NCBI RefSeq assembly: GCF_022965805.1 | Contig: NC_133103.1 | Span: forward strand, 34,443,281-34,507,280 | Reading direction: 5' to 3' | Source: Primulina eburnea | Taxonomy: Eukaryota > Streptophyta > Magnoliopsida > Lamiales > Gesneriaceae | Length of the DNA stretch: 64,000 nt | Shown: piece by piece, positions 32,400-42,736 of the stretch | How positions within the stretch are numbered: the first letter of the stretch is position 1 | Layout: the number at the start of each line of letters is the position of its first letter | Made by a program: the position numbers and the translations under genes | Notes under the pieces: model-generated | The model's database searches: none | What the model was told of the DNA's origin: nothing | What the model saw: the letters and a program-made list of their open reading frames with translations, nothing else

Positions 32400-34109
32400 A
32401 TGGTTGACGATCGACAATTTCAAACAATGTTAGAAGGGTTGGATAAAATATGTGAGAAGGAGTTTAAGCCTCTACGAAAAAAATATATGGGTTTTGAAAA
32501 AGAGGCGATGCATGATAGGCATGTTGATGAGCGTAGTCGAGGTAGTGGAGTTGAAAGAAGTAGAACATGGCATTTACATCATGATGATGATAGGCGATGT
32601 GAGGAGGATAGAGGAGGTGGTAGGAGATGTAAATCTAGCAAATATGAATATCAAGGTACATTTAAAAGTTCAATTTCTAGTACTTGTGATGTTACATGTT
32701 GTTGGTGTTTAGAAATTGGTCATGATATCAATCATTGTCCACGTGACGAGGTGACCATTATAAAATCGCCAGTTGAGCGTAATTCTCAAAAGGAGGGTGA
32801 TGTTGTGAGTGCGTTTGAATCCCGAATGGAGGATGATGTTGTAGAAGAACCTGAATTTGAGGTTGTGTTTGAGATAGTTGTTGATGATGTTATTCCACTA
32901 GTTGGTGAGTTGAATATTGTTGAACGATATACAACGGAGAATGAATCACTAAGTGGAGAAGAAATGCTTAATTTGTCTACTATGGTGGAGGAAAGTAGAC
33001 AAGGAGAAGTTATTGTACATAAATTTGTTGAGGAACCAAATGTTTCATTGGTTCAATTGAATCCAAGTGTTCTTGAGGATCAATTGAAAATTATTCTTGA
33101 ATTGAGTGAAAAAGAAATTAAAATGGCCGAAAGAAAGAGAGATGAAAAGAGTGAAATGGCCATAGAAAATAAAAAAGAGATAAAAGAAAAAGAGGCCAAA
33201 GAAAAAGAAAAGAAAAATGAATTAAAGGCCCAAAAGAGTAAAAAGAGTGAGGTTGAGACTTATGTATTTTTGAATAAACCCTTTAAAGTACCTTTGTACA
33301 AAGTGGTTTATTATCATTTTGATGATATAGCCGGTTCAATCCCGAGCATTGTTAATTTTTCTTTGCAGGATTTTGGTAGTGTGATGATGAGGAGTCGAGC
33401 AAATGCTGATGGTCTGAGCATGCAATGGGACGACCCATATGATGTCAAGAGAAATCACCGTGAGGTAAGGGTAGTTACCACTGCAACGAATGGGAGGTAT
33501 GATTTGCTTCCTTACTTTAATTTTGTGTTGTGTTGTTTTCAAGATTTTAGAGGAGATGTTGAAAATGATGAGTTTAAGAGAAGTGATCGTATCTTCGCTT
33601 TTGTCTCTAAGTTTTATGGGTGTGAGAATTATGAGAAGTTTCATACATTAAGTTTGGACATTATCGATTTTGATATCTCACGACTTGCTAAATTGGTGGG
33701 AATTGTTGGCTACAAAGATTTTTATGCATTAAACATAAATTATTGTGTTGTGTTAAAAGTTTACATGGATAGTACATCTAGTATGTTCTATTTGCATGAT
33801 ATGAATTTAATTGGTGATGGCTTTGAGAGGTTGATGGTTGGACATGATAATTATTTCATTCATGATGAATTTATGTTTAGAGATAATAAACTATTTGGTC
33901 TAGATTCATTTCAAGATCGACTTGTTCTTGAGACTCATAACTGTGGTTTGATCGTTGATATAATTCATGATTATATGTGTTGGTTGCATATAAAGAGGTA
34001 TGTTAAGTTGTGTAGTAAAAGATGCATTGCATATAGGGAAAAGGCACTTAAGTTTTATTCTTATGTGTGGCATGAAGTAATTCTTATTCCTAGTGAACTA
34101 TGTTTGTGA
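32400..34109 (+). CDS. Collapsed gag/integrase ORF of the non-autonomous element
   Basis: A 569-residue open frame from ATG 32400 (MVDDRQFQTM). Near residue 100 it has a perfect CX2CX4HX4C knuckle, CCWCLEIGHDINHC. An acidic segment follows, then a long Lys/Glu-rich probable coiled coil (about residues 235-285). The end (VLETHNCGLI, WLHIKRYVKLCSKRC) resembles the integrase HHCC finger region of gypsy elements and stops at the place where the integrase core would begin. No protease, RT or RNase H motif is visible. It looks like a gag fused by internal deletion to an integrase N-terminus, preserved as one frame. It may provide an RNA-binding gag, or simply be unspoiled because the copy is young. 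Confidence 0.6.
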   Translation: MVDDRQFQTMLEGLDKICEKEFKPLRKKYMGFEKEAMHDRHVDERSRGSGVERSRTWHLHHDDDRRCEEDRGGGRRCKSSKYEYQGTFKSSISSTCDVTCCWCLEIGHDINHCPRDEVTIIKSPVERNSQKEGDVVSAFESRMEDDVVEEPEFEVVFEIVVDDVIPLVGELNIVERYTTENESLSGEEMLNLSTMVEESRQGEVIVHKFVEEPNVSLVQLNPSVLEDQLKIILELSEKEIKMAERKRDEKSEMAIENKKEIKEKEAKEKEKKNELKAQKSKKSEVETYVFLNKPFKVPLYKVVYYHFDDIAGSIPSIVNFSLQDFGSVMMRSRANADGLSMQWDDPYDVKRNHREVRVVTTATNGRYDLLPYFNFVLCCFQDFRGDVENDEFKRSDRIFAFVSKFYGCENYEKFHTLSLDIIDFDISRLAKLVGIVGYKDFYALNINYCVVLKVYMDSTSSMFYLHDMNLIGDGFERLMVGHDNYFIHDEFMFRDNKLFGLDSFQDRLVLETHNCGLIVDIIHDYMCWLHIKRYVKLCSKRCIAYREKALKFYSYVWHEVILIPSELCL

Positions 34110-34420
34110 ACTTTTGTAGAAATTTTTGTGTTGCTAACTAGGTCTAAGAAGGGGTGGAATCTTATCTTTGTGATAGTTAATGATATCTTATCATTTGGTG
34201 TGATTTTTTATTTGATGTTTGGTGAGGTTGATGAATACATAGGGAAGGCGACCGTGAAGTTGGGGTTTCCAGTGCTAATGGAGCAAATAAATGATAGCGT
34301 CTACAATCTTGAGCTTAAAGGTAAGCATGTTGATAATATCATCCTTGTTATTACTAACTTGCTTCGTTTTTGTGTAGGTAGACAAGATTTGAGGACAAAT
34401 CTTTTTGAAGAAGGGGAGTA
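34110..34420 (+). other. 3' internal region and purine tract of the non-autonomous element
   Basis: A short open stretch ends RQDLRTNLFEEGEYD, like the C-terminal polyprotein ends of gypsy elements whose last codons overlap the polypurine tract (GAAGAAGGGGAG at about 34408-34418). The LTR start TGATATG follows at 34421. Confidence 0.5.
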
Positions 34421-34754
34421 TGATATGAATCTGGCTAGGCACCGTGTGCAAATGTTTGGGGAAAGATTTAAGTAGCGTTGTTGTTCCGGACTTTCAAGCT
34501 TGACTGTGATAAAAGATGATGAATCAAGCATATTCAAGCAAGTGGTGGAGTTCAACAAAGAATTGCCGAAGGACCAGCGCATCCGCGCTCAAAACAGGGC
34601 CGCACCCGCGGTCAAGTAGCCGAAGGCATAGCGCACCCGCGCTCAAAACAGGGCCGCACCCGTGGTCATGTTTAATAAAAAAAAATAAAAATTTTTTTTT
34701 TTAAAAATTTTTTCGAAGTCAGAGCGCACCCGCGGTCCAGTCTGCAGCGCACCC
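34421..34754 (+). repeat. Partial direct right LTR
   Basis: The first 334 bp of the LTR, up to GCAGCGCACCC inside the dyad array, where it switches into the inverted copy. It shares sequence variants (GGCTAGGCACCGTG) with the inverted copy rather than with the left LTR (GGATAGGCACCTTG). Confidence 0.85.
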
Positions 34755-35445
34755 TCAATTCAATAACAAACAAGGATCTATTATGTTGTCCCGATCTTTT
34801 GAAACAAGTAAAGATTTGTGATATTCACCTCTAAGTGATTAACACTTAGCAACAAATATCAACGATGATAACAATCGAATTTCATACGAACCTTCAAAGA
34901 ACTTGTTTTGACAATCCGTGCGAAGAACAATCGACAAACGCCACAAAGATGAAAATCTTTGATAAGTTTGATTTTGTTTTCTTCTTGTGAAGAACAAAGC
35001 TAAAAGCTTTGAAAATTGAGAGAACCTCAAGTTTTTCTTATATCATTCAATAATTGTTTCGTTCATCAATATACATTGAATATATAATAATCAATACATG
35101 AAAAGTAGTGCATAAAAGTCATAAAGAAAGTTGTAGAAAAATTCTTCACGGAAGCAGACCGCGGGTGCGCTGCAGACTGGACCGCGGGTGCGCTCTGGCT
35201 TCGAAAAAATTTTTTTTAAAAAAAAAAAAATTTTTTTTTTTTTATAAAACATGACCGCAAGTGCGGCCTTGTTTTGAGCGCGGGTGCGCTGGTCCTTCGG
35301 CAATTCTTTGTTGAACTCCACCACTTGCTTGAATATGCTTGATTCATCATCTTTTATCACAGTCAAGCTTGAAAGTCCGGAACAACAACGCTACTTAAAT
35401 CTTTCCCCAAACATTTGCACACGGTGCCTAGCCAGATTCATATCA
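34748..35445 (-). repeat. Inverted terminal LTR copy
   Basis: Reverse complement of LTR positions corresponding to 31067-31815, starting in CGCACCCTCAATTC and ending CCAGATTCATATCA at the TSD. It lacks the last 47 bp of the LTR and one 52-bp array unit. Confidence 0.88.
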
Positions 35446-35450
35446 CCTAG

Positions 35451-36080
35451 AGTCAGCATGGAGTCGAGTCTAGACATGATTTGACTAGAACAACATGTGT
35501 TTATGAATGTGGTTTCATAGACTATGAAACCCATGTTTATTGCTTTAAGTTATGATAGCATGTTATATGATTTGATTTAAATTGCATGTTTATCTGAATT
35601 GAATTGCATGCTTATTTTGATTTGATTTCATAGATTATGAAATCTATTATCTTTGAATATGTTTATGATAGCATGTTTTACGATTTAGATTGTTTCTATA
35701 CATGCTTACCATGTTTTATACTGGGATTTATTCTCACCGGAGTTATCCGGCTGTTGTCTTGTTTTGTATGTGTGCATGACAACAGGTGGGGCTGGATCGG
35801 GGTCAAGAGGATGAGGAGAGAAGAAGAGTTAGCGTGGTGATTCCGGACTTACTGTAGATTTGGTTTATTACTTGAACGTAGTAACCGAACCTTAGACTTA
35901 GATTGTACAGTATTGTACTTTTATACTGAAATGTATTTTATACTGAGATGTATATTATTTAGATTCCATTACCCTCCGCATTTACATTTTAAAAAGAAAA
36001 ATTTTTAGACCCTGTTTATCAGAACTGATAATTAAATCCCAACGATGATTAAGAAGATGATTAGCGTCCGGGTCCCCACA
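35451..36080 (+). repeat. E3 3' LTR, second part
   Basis: Resumes the E3 LTR after the insertion (AGAGTCAGCATGGAG onward) and ends GGGTCCCCACA. Closely matches 6133-6450 plus 15313-15594 of the 5' LTR. Confidence 0.88.
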
Positions 36081-36455
36081 ACAAGTGGTATCAGAGCGAT
36101 AGATCCTTTAGATTGAGATAGTCAGAATTGATAGATCCTTTAGAATGGGATAGATGAGAATGAGCGGGGTAGATTGAATTTTTCTCCTTGCATGTAATTG
36201 CTAGCATGAGATTTATGTCAATGTTGACTTGCATGATGTGTGCTAGCATGATTTATTGCTTTCCCTATTACATGTTGTTTGTTATCTGAGTTGATTGCAG
36301 CATGTAATTGTTAAGCCTGAATCAGAACCGAGTCTGGATCAGAGGTATATGATCAGAGGAGGGCTGAGACAGATTGAATAGATTATGTACTAATCTGTTT
36401 GATTAACAGATATACCGCCTCGAAAAATTTCAGGGAAGGGCAGTACTTCGTTTGG
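36081..36455 (+). mobile_element. Second E3-family leader and gag start
   Basis: Directly after the E3 3' LTR comes another primer site (TGGTATCAGAGC, 36086-36097) and leader, nearly identical to 25887-26250. It ends 40 bp into gag, whose start is again ATA (36412). So the LTR serves two internal regions in tandem (internal-LTR-internal). At about 36452, after GGGCAGTACTTCGT, the sequence jumps to an unrelated integrase fragment. Confidence 0.8.
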
Positions 36456-37435
36456 GTTGACATTTCTATGGACGTTATTTTGGGGTTGCCTAGGACTAAG
36501 AAGGGGAGGGGTTATATTTTTGTTGTTGTGTATATATTCTCTAAGATGGCACATTTTATAGCTTGTCATAAAACCGATGATGCTTTAAACATTGAGGATT
36601 TGTTCTTTAGAGAAGTCGTTAGGTTGCATGGCATGCTTAGGACTATTGTTTCTAGTCGCGATGTTAAATTCTTGAGTTACTTTTGGAAGACTTTATAGGC
36701 TAAAACTTGGCACAAAATTGTTGTTTTTTACTACTTGTCATCCTCAAACGGATGGACAAACTGAAGTTGTCAATAGAACTTTGGGAACACTTTTGCGTGC
36801 TATTCTTAAAAAGAACTTGGATTGACATTTCTATGGATTTTATTTTGGGGTTGCCTAGGACTAAGAAGGGGAGGTATTCTATTTTTGTTGTTGTGGATAG
36901 ATTCTCTAAGATGGCACATTTTATAGCTTGTCAAAAAACGATGATGCTTCAAACATTGCGGATTTGTTCTTTAGAGAAGTCGTTAGGTTGCATTGCATGC
37001 CTAGGACTATTGTTTCTGGTCACGATGTTAAATTCTAGAGTTACTTTTGGAAGACTTTATGGGCTAAACTTGGCACAAAATTGTTGTTTTCTACTACTTG
37101 TCATCCTCAAACGGATGGACAAACTGAAGTTTTCAATAGAACTTTGGGAACACTTTTGCGTGCTATTCTTAAAAAGAACTTGGATTGACATTTCGATGGA
37201 CTTTATTTTAGGGTTCCCGAGGACTAAGAAGGGGAGTGATTCTATTTTTGTTGTTGTGGATAGATTCTCTAAGATGGCACATTTTATAGCTTGTCATAAA
37301 ACCGATGATGCTTCAAACATTGCGGATTTGTTTTTTAGAAAAGTCGTTAGACTATTGTTTCTGGTCGCGATGTTAAATTCTTGAGTTACTTTTGGAAGAC
37401 TTTATGGCATAAACTTGGCACAAAATTGTTGTTTT
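36456..37435 (+). repeat. 364-bp tandem repeat of an integrase fragment
   Basis: 2.7 head-to-tail units (36456-36820, 36821-37183, 37184-37435) of a gypsy integrase core piece, each running from [17 protein letters not shown] to [14 protein letters not shown]. Units carry DRFSKMAHF, a DDE-region segment and HPQTDGQTE, with different stops and frameshifts in each. They come from a gypsy family other than B/E3/E4/E5. The third unit is cut by the copia insertion. Confidence 0.85.
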
Positions 37436-39477
37436 TGAAAGCGGACCGGTTACGGTGGCCGGAAGCGCAACGGAAGTCAAAAATTTTTAATTTTCTACAA
37501 AAAATTTCGGCCACCACCATTTTTGTGCAATATTTACAAAACAAATACATACATAGGATGTTTAGGAGATATTACCTATCAACCTCTTAAGGTTGATGTT
37601 TGGCACCAACTTTGTTGTGAACAACAAAGCTCTTCTAAGGAAGAAAAATCTACAAGCTCCTCCTCCTTGCTCCTAAATCAAGCCCACCACAAGCTATGTA
37701 AAACCCCTCTTGATTTGCACTAGAAAATCAAGAGGATTTTTCAATGAGAAGAGAGTGTTCTCCAACAAATTGAAGAACACAAGATGAGAGAAAAATGAGA
37801 GAATATTTTTGCTCAAGTTTCGGCCACCATGAAAGAATATGAGGAGGGAAGATTAGCCTTGAGTGTGTCAAAAAGTGATCCCATGCTTTTTCAATATTTT
37901 ATTCAAAAGTATTCCAAGCCTCTTCACCTCCCAAGCATGCAAACCCTAGCATACTTTGCATGTGGGCTTGTAACTATTACAAGGCCCATGGACTTTTAAT
38001 TGTCCCAAACAATTTTGGGCCCAATTATACTTTACTTGATTTTACTCAAGCCCACTAGTTAAATAATTAATTTCAATTGTGCTCTACAAGGCCCAATTAA
38101 TTCAACAATTGAATAAATATAATTATTTGGACTCTACTAGGCCCACTAGTGTTTAATTAATTCAACACTTGAATTAATTTAATTTAGTCCATAATAATGT
38201 TTGTGAAAATCACAATTTTCAAAAACATTAGTCACTTGGCCAAATTTTTATCTAGGAACACTTCCATAAATTAAAATTTATATTTCTCTCTTAGAAGTCA
38301 TACTTCTATTTTTCTTTACGCTTATAAACACATTTATAAGCTGTTCAACACATTGAACTATTTTACTTCTCATCGGGATTTACAAAGCCAGTACTTGTGT
38401 GGCTCTCAATGGTTCATTGATACAACTAGCCGTGGGTTCACATCTCTATGTGATTCGGACTAAACATGTCCTTATTCGAGCATACCCCAATTGCTCCATT
38501 CTTACTTATCAACTCCTTGATAGTAAGAACGTCAGAACTCAAGTCTGATAGTACCCAACCAATCACGTTAAAAGGCTAGCAGCATCGCTTACGTGATTCC
38601 CTAGGTATCACATGATAGTGCCTGCAAGAACCATTCAATTATGGTTAGCGTACAGTACGGTCCCTTCAACTCATATATCCCGATCGATTCGACAACCATT
38701 GGTTTATCGAGAGTTGTCCATGAATCGATACTATGTGTCATGTAGTAGTTGCATCAATGGTGTAATCTATGAAACCCCTTTCATAATTACAACCATACTC
38801 TGATCAGAGATTTCAACCTACATACACATGATAACACATAGGATATCCATACCCGAAGGTAAGCGGTGAATCCCCGACTACAATGCATCGACTCCTATGT
38901 GTTTCGACAGAACACCCAACCTTGCCACCTGATGACCCCATGAGAGTCGGTAAACAAGTCAAAGTGTAATTCTAGCACATAGAGTCTCAATGTTGTCCCG
39001 GGTCATAAGGACTAATTCTGTACAACCATAAACCAGGACTTTTCCACTCGATAAGTGAGAACCACTTGGATAGTCCTTTTATGGAGGGTTGTTCAGTGCA
39101 CTCTACAAGGAGCACCTATCTGCATGTTCGGACATCACAATGTCCCCTACCAATGAAACATGGTACTCACATCGCAGATACTAGTCTCTAACTCGAGCGG
39201 CCTATATCCTTCTTAGTGGCGGCTGAATCGACTAGGAACCGTTTAGAATATACAGTATTACAAATATGAGTTTCATGATACTCATCATATGAGCATCTCG
39301 TATTCTTTCTACAATTTGTATATTCAAGGGCTTTATCTATGCAACTAGCATGAGTATACAGATAAAGATTTGCCAAAATAATAATTTCAAATATTATTAA
39401 AATAAAGATTGCTTATACATAGAGTTTTATTGTGAACACTCGGCCAACACTTGGCTCGACGGGCACCTACTCTAACA
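37436..39477 (-). repeat. 3' LTR of the copia element
   Basis: 2042 bp. On the minus strand it starts TGTTAGAGTAGGTGCCCG and ends CCGCTTTCA. Small ORFs inside (for example 38612-38803) also occur in the other LTR and are not genes. Confidence 0.9.
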
Positions 39478-39490
39478 ATCTCCCACTTGC
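39478..39490 (-). other. Polypurine tract of the copia element
   Basis: The minus strand reads GCAAGTGGGAGAT immediately before the LTR start TGTTAGAG. Confidence 0.8.
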
Positions 39491-40237
39491 AATAGAGCCA
39501 ACTACCCATATGCTTAAAACCCATTGATTCGCGATGCTTGTCGAATAATGGTCCAGGTAAAGGCCTAATTAGTGGATCAACAACATAATATGCGGAGCCG
39601 ACTTTGTCAATAGACACTTCTCTTCTTTCCACAATCTCTCCAAGGATGTGGTACTTTCTCAATACTAGTTTGGATTTCTGATGAGACCTTGGCTCCTTTG
39701 CTTGAGCTAAAGCTCCCGTGTTGTCACACAACAACGGGACAGGAGAAACTCCATTAGGAATGACGCCCAACTCTTGGACGAAATTCCTTATCCAAACAGC
39801 CTCCCTTGCTGCATCCGATGCAGCAATGTATTCGGCCTCTGTGCTGGAATCCGCAGTATTGTCTTGCTTGGAACTCTTCCAAGAGACAGCAGCACCATTG
39901 AGCATGAATACAAACCTAGAGGTTGACTTCGAGTCATCGATATCGTTTTGGAAGCTAGAGTCGGTATAGCCTTCCAATTTCAGTTCTCCACCCCATAGAC
40001 CAAGAACAATTTATTGGTCCTTCTCAACTACTTGAGGATGTCTTTCACAGCTTTCCAGTGTGGAAGACCAGGGTTCAATTGATATCCTTTCACCACACAT
40101 AGTGCAAACGCCACGTCAGGACGTGTAGATATCATTCCATACATGATATTACCAATTGCCGAAGCATACGGAATGCGTGTCATCGCCACTATCTCTGCAT
40201 CAGTCTTGGGAGACAGACTTGGATAAGGACACGCCAT
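39481..40237 (-). pseudogene. Copia RNase H, frameshifted
   Basis: 40237-40028 gives IPYASAIGNIMYGMISTRPDV, the end of RT and connection. After a break near 40000, 39977 downward gives [40 protein letters not shown] and [12 protein letters not shown], the copia RNase H. The open frame runs past its normal end into the LTR. Not functional as it stands. Confidence 0.85.
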
Positions 40238-40343
40238 GACACATTGGTAGATGTCCTCTCATGGACTCATCCATCGAGAACCGCTTCACGATGGTATCAA
40301 TGTATGTGGACTGGGTGAGACCAAGCCATCTTTTCGATCTATC

Positions 40344-41460
40344 TCAATAGATCTGTATTCCCAATACAAAAGATGCTTCACCCAAGTCCTTCATCGAGAA
40401 CTTACTCGCTAACCATATCTTAGTTGATTGCAACATTCCTACATCATTCCCAATGAGTAGAATGTCATCAACACAAAGCACCAGGAATGTCACAACACTC
40501 CCACTGACCTTCTTATACATACACGGTTCCTCAAGATTCCTAGTAAAACCAAACTCTTTGATCGTACTATCGAATCTGAGGTTCCAACTCCTAGATGCCT
40601 TCTTTAGACCATAAATAGATCTCTGAAGTTTGCATACCATATGCTCACTTCCGACAGATGTAAACCCTTCAGGTTGAGACATGTAAATCACTTTCTTAAA
40701 ATCTCCATTAAGAAAGACTGTCTTAACATCCATCTGCCATATCTCATAGTCATACCATGCAGCTATGGCTAGCAAAATCCTTATGGACTTGAACATTGCG
40801 ACTGGGGAAAAGGTTTCCTCAAAGTCAACTCCTTGTCTTTGAGTACATCTTTTTGCCACCAATCGCGCCTTGAAGGTCAATACCTTCCCATCCGCCCCAA
40901 GTCCCTGTGGGAACAGTTCCCTCAGGTGGATCCACAAGATCCTACACTTGGTTCAAATGCATGGAAATTCAACTCAGATTCCATTGCTTCAAGCCACTTG
41001 GATGAATCGGCATCAGATAATTCTTCCTTGAAGGTCCTTGGATCATATCCATGGTTGGACTCATCATGGCCCTCTTCAAGAAGCTGACCATACCTCATAG
41101 GTGGTCTCGAGACTTTCTCGTATCTGCTAGGAGCTTGTATCTCCTCTCTTGGCTCATCGGGTGTGGGTTCTATAATTGCGGGTTTCTCTCGAACCTCTTC
41201 GAGTTCTATCATCTCCCCTTTTCTATCCAATAGAAATTCCTTTTCCAAAAAGGTAGCATTCCTAGAAACAAACACCTTTGTTTCTTGGGGATGATAGAAA
41301 TGATATCCAACTGAATTCCTTGGATATCCCACAAAGAAACATAAAATAGATTGATAATCCAATTTATCTCCCACTACCTGCTTCACATAAGCAGGGCTCC
41401 CCATATTCTAAGATAAGAATATTTGGGAGGCTTACCCATCCATATCTCATATGGTGTCTG
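40344..41460 (-). pseudogene. Copia integrase C-terminus and reverse transcriptase
   Basis: About 41460-40922 carries the end of integrase (TPYEIWMGKPPKYSYLRIWG, GSPAYVKQVV) and the linker to RT (SDADSSKWLEAMESE). Near 40930 the frame shifts, and 40937-40344 continues with RT: ARLVAKRCTQRQGVDFEETF, WQMDVKTVFLNGD, YGLKKASRSWN and the catalytic LCVDDILLIGND. The frameshift separates the linker from RT. Confidence 0.85.
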
Positions 41461-41869
41461 CCTTTGAATGGACATTTAGTGGAATATCTTTCAATTTTAA
41501 GTTATAGAGATCGTTTTCAAGTTCAACAGTACCAATCAAACATTCATTCATGTAAATGTTGCAAACACCTTTGCAAAATAAACAAGAATATCCATTTTTA
41601 TCACCATAGAAATGGAAACAATGTTTTTAACAAAATTAGGTACAAAACAAAACATCTCTTAAAATTAACTTAAAATCATTGTTCAACAATAAGTAAACAT
41701 CTTCAATAGCCTTGGCAGCAACTCTTGCTCCATTGCCCATCCTCAAGAAGGTCACACCTTCCTTAAGCTTCCTACTTCTTCCCATCACCTGTAACCCATT
41801 ACAGAGATGTGAGTCATAACCGGTATCTAATACCCAAGAAGTAGAGTTAATTGAAATGTTTACTTCAAT
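41461..41869 (-). pseudogene. Copia protease remnant, integrase core deleted
   Basis: After a stop just behind gag, the minus strand gives SWVLDTGYDSHLC, the copia protease active-site region, then decayed sequence (LYNLKLKD). The finger and catalytic core of integrase are missing; the text jumps near 41465 to the integrase C-terminal part. Confidence 0.75.
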
Positions 41870-42736
41870 TTAGAACATACCGTTTCCAGAACTTTTCGGG
41901 GCAAGATATTCTTTGCAATTACGCCTCCAATGTCCAGGCTTCTTGCAGTGATGACATACATCATCAGTCTTGTCAGCCTTAACTGGTCTGGCTGCCTCAA
42001 CGGGATTCGGAGATTGCCTCAACAAGGGCACGTTCTTCTTGGGACGTTGGAAAGAACTCTTCTTTCCATTCCCATGTGGATCAATCTTCGTACCAGATGA
42101 AGAACCCACATAAAGAACCAACTTCTCTTTCTTGATGGTGGATTCAAACGTAACAAGCATATTCACCAACTCCTCAAGGGTCGGCTCTAGCTTGTTCATG
42201 TTGAAGTTCACCACAAAAGGATCAAATGAGCTAGGCAGCGATAGGAGCAACACGTCGGTGGTCAACTCTGAAGGCAAGATCAGATCCATGCCAACGAGCT
42301 TGTCCACGAGCCCAATCACCTTTAGGCCATGCTCATGGACCGAGGCCCCATCTTGCATGCGCAAAGTGATCAGCTCCTTGACGGTAGCATGCCTAAGAGG
42401 ACGTGTTTGCTCACCAAAGAGCTCCTTGAGGTGCAAATGAATGTCAGCAGCACTCTTTGCACCCTCAAAACGCCTCTGCAGCTCATCATTCATAGAAGTC
42501 AGCATATAACACCGGGCTATCAAGTCATGGTCACACCATTCCTTGTATGCCTGCAATTCCTCAGGATTGCAGTCAGTCGGAGCCTCAACAGGGGGCGACT
42601 CAGTCAGTGTATATGCCACCCTTTCCGAATTCAAGACGATTTTTAGGTTTCTTAGCCAAGTGAGGTAATTAGGTCCAGTTAATATGTTTTTGTCGAGTAT
42701 TACGGATATTGGATTGCGAATCGATGACATCGTCAA
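41870..42736 (-). CDS. gag: Copia gag
   Basis: 288 residues from ATG 42736 (MTMSSIRNPI). Contains the UBN2-type gag domain (LTGPNYLTWLRNLKIVLNSE, residues 17-36; DLIARCYMLTSMNDELQRRF) and a zinc knuckle CHHCKKPGHWRRNC near residue 265. It is open throughout but ends in a stop shortly after the knuckle, separated from the protease, so the normal copia polyprotein is broken. Confidence 0.85.
   Translation of the reverse strand: MTMSSIRNPISVILDKNILTGPNYLTWLRNLKIVLNSERVAYTLTESPPVEAPTDCNPEELQAYKEWCDHDLIARCYMLTSMNDELQRRFEGAKSAADIHLHLKELFGEQTRPLRHATVKELITLRMQDGASVHEHGLKVIGLVDKLVGMDLILPSELTTDVLLLSLPSSFDPFVVNFNMNKLEPTLEELVNMLVTFESTIKKEKLVLYVGSSSGTKIDPHGNGKKSSFQRPKKNVPLLRQSPNPVEAARPVKADKTDDVCHHCKKPGHWRRNCKEYLAPKSSGNGMF

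Larger units (their letters stand above)
31067..35445 (+). mobile_element. Non-autonomous LTR element with an inverted right LTR
   Basis: A 4379-bp insertion in the E3 3' LTR flanked by CCTAG (31062-31066 and 35446-35450). Order: LTR (31067-31862), primer site (31865), one ORF (32400-34109) with no protease or RT, a purine-rich tract, the first 334 bp of a second direct LTR (34421-34754), then an inverted LTR copy (34748-35445). The two outer ends are therefore both LTR starts, TGATATGAATCTGG and its reverse complement. The direct/inverted junction falls in a shared CGCACCC. This is not a normal LTR-internal-LTR structure. Confidence 0.88.
5645..36080 (+). mobile_element. Degenerate Ty3/gypsy element E3 (interrupted)
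   Basis: Once the insertions are subtracted, E3 consists of a 5'-truncated LTR (5645-6450, 15313-15594, 25856-25883), a primer site (25889), gag (26215-27114), collapsed pol remnants (to about 29639), a polypurine tract and a 3' LTR (29654-31066 plus 35451-36080). The segments join seamlessly when compared with the uninterrupted LTR copy, and three different 5-bp TSDs mark the three insertions. The gag start is ATA, and pol has lost most of its length. It is the oldest element here and serves as a landing pad for the others. Confidence 0.85.

Noticed and set aside
38612..38803. 63-codon ORF repeated at 45738-45929
   Set aside because: Part of the copia LTR, duplicated with it.
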